Source of the DNA: Saprospiraceae bacterium
GTDB taxonomy: Bacteria; Bacteroidota; Bacteroidia; Chitinophagales; Saprospiraceae
Assembly: GCA_020629255.1 (NCBI GenBank)
Contig: JAHDDR010000014.1
Span: 1-39,354, forward strand
DNA: 39,354 nucleotides
Direction: 5' to 3'
Shown: positions 18,581 through 25,248 of the stretch, piece by piece
Layout of the letters: each line of letters begins with the position of its first letter
Numbering within the stretch: position 1 is the first letter of the stretch
Translations under genes and position numbers: made by a program
The notes under the pieces: generated by a model
What the model saw: only the letters and a program-made list of their open reading frames with translations
What the model was told of the DNA's origin: nothing
Database searches by the model: none

Positions 18581-19240
18581 TTAAAAACTAATATAATTTT
18601 CAATAGAATCTTCGAAGGGTTCTCCTAGTTTTTCTAGGTAGTCTTTTCCGAAGTACGTCGTAAATGCCTTGATGCCTTTTTTGGTAAAATGAGGAATAAG
18701 CATGCTCCAAATCATGGCTTCTGCATTTTCTTTGTTTTTTCCGAGTATGATTTTTTGGGAATGCCAATAAAAGGCAATCATCCAAGTATTGAAAGCGATA
18801 TTGTGATAAATGCCCTTGTAGGGTTCGGGTTTCATGTTCTTGGATGTGATGGCAAAAGCGATGGCTGCTTTATTGTCTTGTATGGTTTGTTGGGTCATTT
18901 CCTTGAATTTCTTTTTCAGCAAAGGATGTCGAATCACATGGCTGTCTAAGAAAATAAAGGAATATTTTTTTTGTAGTTGTTGATAGAGTTGGACTTCATG
19001 GTGAAGGTTTTCAAACGAAGGGAGCTGTCTGGATTTGTTGCGTTGCATCATAATGGCTTCCCACATTTCATCCGAAATCGCCTTGAGTAAAGAATCTTTG
19101 TCTTTGAAATGATAGGTGAGGTTGCCACGGGTCATATCTAATGCCCCGGCAATCTCGTGCAGATTTACAGCAGCAAAACCTTTTTGGTTGAACAGCCCAA
19201 TGGCTGTATTTATAATCCTTTCTTTTGTTGAGATTTTCAT
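18581..19240 (-). CDS. TetR/AcrR family transcriptional regulator
   Basis: N-term 'KERIINTAIGLFNQKGFAAVNLHEIAGALDMTRGNLTYHFKDKDSLLKAI'. Confidence 0.93.
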   Translation of the reverse strand: MKISTKERIINTAIGLFNQKGFAAVNLHEIAGALDMTRGNLTYHFKDKDSLLKAISDEMWEAIMMQRNKSRQLPSFENLHHEVQLYQQLQKKYSFIFLDSHVIRHPLLKKKFKEMTQQTIQDNKAAIAFAITSKNMKPEPYKGIYHNIAFNTWMIAFYWHSQKIILGKNKENAEAMIWSMLIPHFTKKGIKAFTTYFGKDYLEKLGEPFEDSIENYISF

Positions 19241-19241
19241 T

Positions 19242-19288
19242 TTAGTCTAAAATCAAAACAAAATTAGTCATTTTTGACTAAAAACAAA
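19242..19288 (-). promoter_or_regulatory. TetR promoter with embedded operator palindrome
   Basis: TTAGTCA-tttt-TGACTAA (19264-19281) lies between CAAAATTA (19259-19266, minus-strand TAATTTTG) and CAAA (19285-19288, minus-strand TTTG), spacing 18 nt; further TTAGTCTAA at 19242-19250. Confidence 0.65.
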
Positions 19289-19485
19289 ATCGGAAAGCAA
19301 TGCTTGATTACATTTGCCCAAGTACTTAACAGAATTTAATCACACTTAGATAGTTGGCGATGTTGCCAAATAAATCCGATTGACTAAAATCATTGTTTTT
19401 ACTGTTCCCCATCATTTCTACTATATTGAAGCATGCTTATTATTGTTAATAAATAATGAAAACATTAATCATAAAATCACATAAA

Positions 19486-19893
19486 ATGGAAAGGTTAACA
19501 GGAATTTGGATTGATAAAAGAACCGCAAAAATTTTAACAATAGATAATGATTCGGAATATTTTGACATGATCCATTCTTCAATAGAAGAGTATCGCCCGA
19601 AAGGAGGAAGTGGAACGAGGGTGAAGGGTGGACCGCAGGATGTGGTTCAGGACAGCAAATTTACCAAAAGGGAAAAACAACAAGAAAAAAGATTTTTTAA
19701 GAGCATTATTGAATCAATAAACGGTTCCGATCAAATAGTGATTTTCGGCCCTGCCGAAATGGGAAAAAAACTTTTCTCCGAATTATCGGAATCCCACCCT
19801 AAAGTATATAAAAAAGTAAGTGGGGTAAAAATTGCCGATAGCATATCGGACAATCAGATCAAGGCTTGGGTACGGAATTATTATAATCAATGA
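19486..19893 (+). CDS. Conserved small protein, possibly eRF1/Pelota domain-3-like (baeRF-like)
   Basis: 'GIWIDKRTAKILTID...YRPKGGSGTRVKGGPQDVVQDSKFTKREKQQEKRFFKSII...IVIFGPAEMGKKLF'; family assignment from memory; start chosen at MERLTGIW. Confidence 0.5.
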   Translation: MERLTGIWIDKRTAKILTIDNDSEYFDMIHSSIEEYRPKGGSGTRVKGGPQDVVQDSKFTKREKQQEKRFFKSIIESINGSDQIVIFGPAEMGKKLFSELSESHPKVYKKVSGVKIADSISDNQIKAWVRNYYNQ

Positions 19894-19930
19894 AAGGGAA
19901 TGAATATGACTTTAAAAATTAATTATCTTT

Positions 19931-19995
19931 AGGGATGAGAAATAAATAACTGTCTGGTTTTAGGCTAGATTATTTTGTGATTATTTGTCATCCCT
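19931..19995. repeat. 15-bp imperfect inverted repeat (AGGGATGAGAAATAA / TTATTTGTCATCCCT) between convergent genes
   Basis: Arms 19931-19945 and 19981-19995, 14/15 complementary. Confidence 0.55.
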
Positions 19996-20004
19996 TAGTT
20001 CACG

Positions 20005-20523
20005 TTATTTATACAAGATCATCAAAAGCGTATCAGAATACCCCTTTTCGGTTTTTAGGTATTTTTTGATTTCTCCATATTCTTGAAACCCTGATTTAGA
20101 ATAGAGAGCAATGGCACTTTTATTATGACTGGAAACGCCGAGAATGATTTGCTCCATTCCCGGTATTTCAAAAATATATTGGATACTCTTTTTAAGTAAT
20201 TGATAGCCGATTCCTTTTCCGTGATGTTCTTGGGCGACATACATCTGAATAATTTTTCCTCTATGGGCAACTTGCTTTTTTTTGGATTCTCGAATAAATC
20301 CACAAATGCCGATACATTTTGATTCTTGGAAAACTCCAACTACAAAAGCATTCGGATCGGAGTCTTCTATGTATTTTTCAAAATATAATTGATTCTTTTT
20401 TATTTCTTCTTCATAAAGGGTTCCGAAGTTTTCCGGAAAACTGGAAAGGCATTCAAATCGGATGCGACGATATTCAGGAATATCCGAAGAAATTAATTTT
20501 CTATAAATAAATTCTTGTTCCAT
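20005..20523 (-). CDS. GNAT family N-acetyltransferase
   Basis: 'IIQMYVAQEHHGKGIGYQLLKKSIQYIFEIPGMEQIILGVSSHNKSAIALYSKSGFQEYG'. Confidence 0.9.
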   Translation of the reverse strand: MEQEFIYRKLISSDIPEYRRIRFECLSSFPENFGTLYEEEIKKNQLYFEKYIEDSDPNAFVVGVFQESKCIGICGFIRESKKKQVAHRGKIIQMYVAQEHHGKGIGYQLLKKSIQYIFEIPGMEQIILGVSSHNKSAIALYSKSGFQEYGEIKKYLKTEKGYSDTLLMILYK

Positions 20524-20528
20524 GTTTT

Positions 20529-22706
20529 TTATTTGTCGATATCGAATAACTCTTGCTCCAGTAATTTTATTTTTTCTAATAGGCTAGAATCATCAACATT
20601 ATATTTATTTAAAAAATCATACATTCTAGTAAAATTTTCAAAGCCATACGAAATTGATTTTTTTAAATTATTAATGGATGAATCATAATTTTTTTCCAAT
20701 ACATCAAAGCAGAAATTCTTAAAAAATATTTCTTGATAATTGGGTAGCGTTTCATTGTCTTTTTCTAAATCTGTCTTACTGAAAATTCTTCCGCCCTTTT
20801 TAGAAAAAGAAATAAAATTATCCGCTTCACCCAGCAAAGCTCTTTGAATACTTTTCGGAATTTCAGTGAAATCCGGTTGGTTGGTGGTTAATTTCATAGG
20901 AGTAAGATCATCATAATTTTCTCCGGGACAATGTTCTAGAATTACCCTAGCACCAGCGGGATTTCCTTCGACCCAAGTGGTACTTGTACTTACGCCGCAA
21001 TAAATGTACGATTCGCCTTGTTCTCTAGGGCTAGGGTTGCTTCCTACCTGAAAAATAAACAAGGCTTTTCTAGGAATATCTGGGCTAGAGTTCACAATAT
21101 TGATGTAGAGATTGCTTTGTTCTTTGTCTGCCCAACCTACACCATGATATCCTCCCAATCTATTTTTAAACCGAACCCAACCGGTAGGGAGAATTTCCAA
21201 TACTCCAATTGTAATTTGTTGTTGGTCTACCTTTCGTCTGCTTTGACTATAAGCATAAATTTTAAATGTTCCCGTAATTTTTAAATGCTCTTTAATTTCT
21301 TCGTGATGATTTTTTGGAATTAATAAACTCTCTTTTTTTCGGGTTAAATAACAGATGCCATTTATGCCTAAGTTTTTAAAATGAACATTATTTTCATCAT
21401 TTAATATTTCCCTAGGGTTAATCCCCTCTCCATCCAGAGAATTAAAATCTTTTTCGGTAGGACACAACAATACAAGACCGCTGCCAATTTCTCCAGAAGA
21501 ACCATAAATGCCCAAAGAAACACCAAAATTTATTTTCCGGATTTTTCCGCCATTCATGTAAAATTTTAAAGTAATAAATCGATCTTTATATTTGTTTTTT
21601 AAATTAACAATTAAAATATCCCGATTATTAAAATCCTGATTAATTAATTCTCCTTGTAAAAGATCATCCCCTTTCGATGTGGATGATTTATATCTGCAAA
21701 AATAATGACCCGCTTCTTTTTCATATATTTCTAAAATTCCGCAGCCAATAGAGGTGATGATTTTATGATTTTTATAATCGGGTATGGAAGAATATCTCTC
21801 TGGAAAATATAAATAATAGCTTCCTGTAAATTTATGGTAAAATGTTTTATTATACCTTTTGTAGGTTGGTTTTTTCCATTCATTCAACAACTCTGTTCCC
21901 TTTCCATAATCGAAAGGCTCTGCATTTTTCCAAACATCATGGAAATGTTTTTTCAGTTCGACGGCAAATTCTTTTTGTTCCCGAGGGTTGAACATGATTT
22001 GATGCCCCAACCTAGAAGATTGTTTTGAAAGAAAATAACTCGCCGTGTACAAATTGTCAAGCATGATGAGCCTGACGCTGGGCAGTTGATTATATAACCT
22101 AACCTCTATTTTATTCCGAATTTTTTGGGGGGTATTGATGATCTGTTCCAAATCTTCTTTTATTTGTTTGAATCCTTTTTCAGTATGTTCATCCAAATCT
22201 TTGCTCCTCAAGTAGGCTCCATAACTATTGGGGTGGAGCATAAGAATTTCTATTTTCCGTATGGTATTGAACAAATGGGGGCTTTCCTCAAATGTTTTGA
22301 TAATTTGTCCATAGGTCTCTCCCGCCCAAGTAATCAATACTTGAATATTTCTTGTTTTTGATAGTTTTTCAAAGAAAAAAGCACTTGTGATTCCTTTTTG
22401 CAATTTAAGGAAGTTCGGAACTTCTTCCTCTTGGGCATTTATAGGATATACCGTTCCGTCTTTATCCAAAAAAGCATTTTGTTCTTTAGAAAAAGAACCT
22501 CCCAGTTCATCGACCAGATGTAAAAGATCCCGTCGCAAATTTTTAGCATAATCATTGTTATCCTTTGCTTTGCTTAGATAACTACTGGATTTCCCTAATC
22601 TATTTGCAATTTTTTCTTGTGTACATTTTTCATCAGATTCCCAATTGGATGAAAAAAAATCCAAGGCGACTAATAAAAAATCAATGTCTTCATTTTTAGT
22701 TTTCAT
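20529..22706 (-). CDS. Multidomain regulator/sensor-like protein: N-terminal HTH, PLD-like (HKD-less) middle, two tandem homologous beta-rich domains
   Basis: HTH 'CTQEKIANRLGKSSSYLSKAKD'; 'KIEILMLHPNSYGAYLRSKD...LPSVRLIMLDNLYTASYFLSKQSSRLGHQIMFNPREQKEFAVELKKHFHDVWKNAE'; internal duplication in the C-terminal half. Confidence 0.6.
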   Translation of the reverse strand: MKTKNEDIDFLLVALDFFSSNWESDEKCTQEKIANRLGKSSSYLSKAKDNNDYAKNLRRDLLHLVDELGGSFSKEQNAFLDKDGTVYPINAQEEEVPNFLKLQKGITSAFFFEKLSKTRNIQVLITWAGETYGQIIKTFEESPHLFNTIRKIEILMLHPNSYGAYLRSKDLDEHTEKGFKQIKEDLEQIINTPQKIRNKIEVRLYNQLPSVRLIMLDNLYTASYFLSKQSSRLGHQIMFNPREQKEFAVELKKHFHDVWKNAEPFDYGKGTELLNEWKKPTYKRYNKTFYHKFTGSYYLYFPERYSSIPDYKNHKIITSIGCGILEIYEKEAGHYFCRYKSSTSKGDDLLQGELINQDFNNRDILIVNLKNKYKDRFITLKFYMNGGKIRKINFGVSLGIYGSSGEIGSGLVLLCPTEKDFNSLDGEGINPREILNDENNVHFKNLGINGICYLTRKKESLLIPKNHHEEIKEHLKITGTFKIYAYSQSRRKVDQQQITIGVLEILPTGWVRFKNRLGGYHGVGWADKEQSNLYINIVNSSPDIPRKALFIFQVGSNPSPREQGESYIYCGVSTSTTWVEGNPAGARVILEHCPGENYDDLTPMKLTTNQPDFTEIPKSIQRALLGEADNFISFSKKGGRIFSKTDLEKDNETLPNYQEIFFKNFCFDVLEKNYDSSINNLKKSISYGFENFTRMYDFLNKYNVDDSSLLEKIKLLEQELFDIDK

Positions 22707-22787
22707 GCTGCTGAGGATTTAGTGTATGATAAAGGTGATTTAATGTTTCGGTTTCTAAATTAGAAGATAGTTTTGGCCTCTTCTATA

Positions 22788-22840
22788 TTTCCTCTTTGTT
22801 TCCTGAAATTTCCTCAAGATTTCCTAAATGTAAGGAAAGA
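22788..22840. promoter_or_regulatory. Phased half-site array plus 24-nt dyad, copy 1
   Basis: TTTCCT at 22788, 22799, 22809, 22820 (spacing 11/10/11) then AGGAAA at 22833; dyad AGATTTCCTAAATGTAAGGAAAGA 22817-22840. Confidence 0.6.
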
Positions 22841-23129
22841 GAGCCAAATTATCCGACTAGAACCTACGCTTTCTTTTCCAAGAACAATTCTGTTCCAATA
22901 CAATCTGATGACTTTTTTTGTGCTTTAAATTACTGATTATCAATTAATTTCCCCAAACAGTTGTAAAAAAACATATTGAATGTCGTTGTAAAATGTAGCA
23001 GTTTCCAACCCGATATAGACCTAACTTTGTATCAGTTAATGTTGAAAAGACAATGTTAAAAATTAGTCTCATCAGAGGTAGATTAGAAATTTTGGAAACC
23101 TATGAAATATTATTTGAAGAGCATAAATC

Positions 23130-23204
23130 TTTCCACTGCTTTTCTAAAGATTTCCTCAATTTAAGGAAAGAACGAATCAACCTTTGATATAGGAAGTGTT
23201 TCCT
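23130..23204. promoter_or_regulatory. Phased half-site array plus 24-nt dyad, copy 2
   Basis: TTTCCA 23130, TTTCTA 23141, TTTCCT 23151 (spacing 11/10) then AGGAAA 23164; dyad AGATTTCCTCAATTTAAGGAAAGA 23148-23171 (22/24 identical to copy 1); extra AGGAAG-tg-TTTCCT 23191-23204. Confidence 0.6.
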
Positions 23205-23389
23205 CCAATTTTAGATTGTGGTTAGTAAAATTGCTTCTTTCAAATATTTAATGTCGACATGAAATTAAGCAAGACTCCCACAAAATATAATTGTAAAAAA
23301 CAAGAGAATTATGATTCTGTTCTCCACCAGAAATAAATGCCAGGGCAAATCAATTCTCCGATTTTATTTATTTATTAAAACTCTGAATT

Positions 23390-24799
23390 ATGAAAAATCT
23401 AATATTAACAGCAGGTGTGCTTTTCTGCACAATACCCGTTTGGGCACAATCGCATACTAAAAACGCTTTTATTGAAATTGAAAGGAACAACAACCAATTT
23501 GTTTATTGCTGTGGTAATACAGGCACTCTTATCGACAGTACGAATTTGATGGAGTTTATTAGTGATTATGACTATAATATCCTACCATTTCCTGGAGAAT
23601 GGGCTTTCCAAGACGTTTTATCCATAAATGATATGAGCTATAACATAGAAGACCATTCTGTTTGTGAAGGAGGCACAGGAGATGATTTAATTGCTATTGT
23701 AAATGGCAGAACCCAACAACCACAAGGTACATACAGTACCATATATAAAGCAACCGTCTCTGGGCTAAGTACAGACAGCACTTATACCGTTTGTGGCTTT
23801 TTGAAAAATTTGCCACAAGGACTATATGATGTATTGCCTTCTGTTAGGTACACGTTTACAGATGCAACGGGTTATTCTTCTTGGCAAACGGTTTCTACTG
23901 ATCCAAACGATCCATGCGATTGGCAAAGGTATTCTGTTGATTTCAGACCCACAAACAGTACTGTAACCATGGAATTTCAAATACGGGAAGATGGAATTGG
24001 CGATGGAAATGACCTAGCCATAGATGATTTCTCTCTAAATTATGCTCAAAATTATAATGTACAAACTACAATAGAGAGCCAAACCGTCAATTCTGACCAT
24101 TCCATCGTTACAGGTTCAATTAATAGCTTGTCCATCAGTGATGATGTTTTACCAGACTCAGCTTGTAAATATATTTGGTTGGTAGCGGAATCAACAAATG
24201 TGAGTGCTACCTTATATTATCCCGATTTGTCCAATATCATGGTAGGAGATAACGACCCATCAAACAATAGTACCGCTGACTGGGGTTTAACGACCACTTT
24301 CCCCGGTTATAATGGTGGAGTAACCAACGGAATTTTTGAAAATAGCAAATTGTACATGGTTCTTTTATATGTGTATAATTGCGATTGTTCACCTAATGAT
24401 TTCACATTTCAATATGTATATAATTTAGGTAAACAGGATGAAGACATAAAAATCATGAAGCCGGAATTTTCTGAAAAAACGAAGAAAGATTTGGAATCCG
24501 AAATCAAGCAAATTCTTAAAAATGGAAATTCCCAAACGCTTGATAAAAAGAATGTAGAAAATACGTCTTTAAAAGTCTACCCGAATCCAAGCAAAAATGT
24601 TTTTAATGTAGATTTGAAAGCATACGAAGGTGAATCGGAAATCAGAATTCTAGACAGTTCCGGAAGAATCGTAGAAATGTTCCAGACCGAAGAACCTTCT
24701 TTGGAAATTGATTGGTCTCGACACCCGAACGGAGTATATATGCTCCAAGTAACACAAGGCGGCAACACCTCAATTCAGCGACTATTGAAAACTGATTAA
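23390..24799 (+). CDS. Secreted T9SS type A cargo protein of unknown function
   Basis: Signal peptide 'MKNLILTAGVLFCTIPVWAQ'; C-term 'LKVYPNPSKNVFNVDLKAYEGESEIRILDSSGRIVEMF...HPNGVYMLQVTQGGNTSIQRLLKTD'. Confidence 0.85.
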   Translation: MKNLILTAGVLFCTIPVWAQSHTKNAFIEIERNNNQFVYCCGNTGTLIDSTNLMEFISDYDYNILPFPGEWAFQDVLSINDMSYNIEDHSVCEGGTGDDLIAIVNGRTQQPQGTYSTIYKATVSGLSTDSTYTVCGFLKNLPQGLYDVLPSVRYTFTDATGYSSWQTVSTDPNDPCDWQRYSVDFRPTNSTVTMEFQIREDGIGDGNDLAIDDFSLNYAQNYNVQTTIESQTVNSDHSIVTGSINSLSISDDVLPDSACKYIWLVAESTNVSATLYYPDLSNIMVGDNDPSNNSTADWGLTTTFPGYNGGVTNGIFENSKLYMVLLYVYNCDCSPNDFTFQYVYNLGKQDEDIKIMKPEFSEKTKKDLESEIKQILKNGNSQTLDKKNVENTSLKVYPNPSKNVFNVDLKAYEGESEIRILDSSGRIVEMFQTEEPSLEIDWSRHPNGVYMLQVTQGGNTSIQRLLKTD

Positions 24800-24827
24800 T
24801 ATTAGTATTGAGGACAGTTTCATTCAG

Positions 24828-24861
24828 ATCTCTCGGCAAATTTTGCCGGGAGATTTTTTTT
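24828..24861 (+). terminator. Rho-independent terminator
   Basis: ATCTCTCGGCAAA / TTTTGCCGGGAGAT followed by TTTTTTTA. Confidence 0.8.
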
Positions 24862-25058
24862 ATTTCTAATAATTCTAATAGAGTAGCATGGTCTTGCGAC
24901 TCTTGTTAAAAACAGATTTTATTTTGTTGAATATTTTTTTTCCCTTTAAAATACGGTAAAATTCAATTTAACCTATATGATATTTCAATTTCAAAACAAG
25001 CTTTCTTTCCTTCAAAATAGAACCCAATTATTCTTAATGTATTTAACCAGAAGGCACA

Positions 25059-25090
25059 TTTGATTTTATATCGAAACTTGTCTAACTTAG
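25059..25090 (+). promoter_or_regulatory. Bacteroidota-type promoter for the ilv operon
   Basis: TTTG (25059-25062) -20 nt- TAACTTAG (25083-25090), one mismatch to TAnnTTTG; about 20 bp before the leader ATG. Confidence 0.55.
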
Positions 25091-25109
25091 TTCCATACTA
25101 ATATTTCAA

Positions 25110-25169
25110 ATGAGACATTTATCCAACATCATTATTATCATTTCTATTATTATTGTGATTCCACAATAA
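25110..25169 (+). CDS. ilv operon leader peptide (19 aa, 9 Ile + 1 Val codons)
   Basis: ATG AGA CAT TTA TCC AAC ATC ATT ATT ATC ATT TCT ATT ATT ATT GTG ATT CCA CAA TAA = MRHLSNIIIIISIIIVIPQ*. Confidence 0.85.
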   Translation: MRHLSNIIIIISIIIVIPQ

Positions 25170-25175
25170 AAGGAA

Positions 25176-25237
25176 GGATAGTTTTGATACACAAAATAAA
25201 TGAAAAGCTGTCCAAATAAATTTGGACAGCTTTTCTT
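25176..25237 (+). promoter_or_regulatory. Transcription attenuator: antiterminator arm and terminator hairpin upstream of ilvD
   Basis: Terminator AAAAGCTGTCCAAA (25203-25216)-taaa-TTTGGACAGCTTTT (25221-25234), 14-bp perfect stem; alternative pairing GGATAG-TTTT (25176-25185) with AAAA-g-CTGTCC (25203-25213). Confidence 0.8.
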
Positions 25238-25248
25238 AATTTATACCA

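Noticed and set aside
20005-22706. GNAT toxin-antitoxin or defence system
   Set aside because: The GNAT partner is a 725-aa sensor-like protein, not a small RHH/HTH antitoxin, and no nuclease, protease or NTPase effector is present.
22788-23204. CRISPR array or mobile-element terminal repeats
   Set aside because: Only two 24-nt copies 331 nt apart, no regular spacers, no cas or transposase genes; better explained as operators or small coding echoes.
25096-25248. T-box or protein-binding riboswitch upstream of ilvD
   Set aside because: No T-box (TGGNACCGCG-like) sequence or specifier-loop architecture; the Ile-rich ORF and alternative stems fit ribosome-mediated attenuation.
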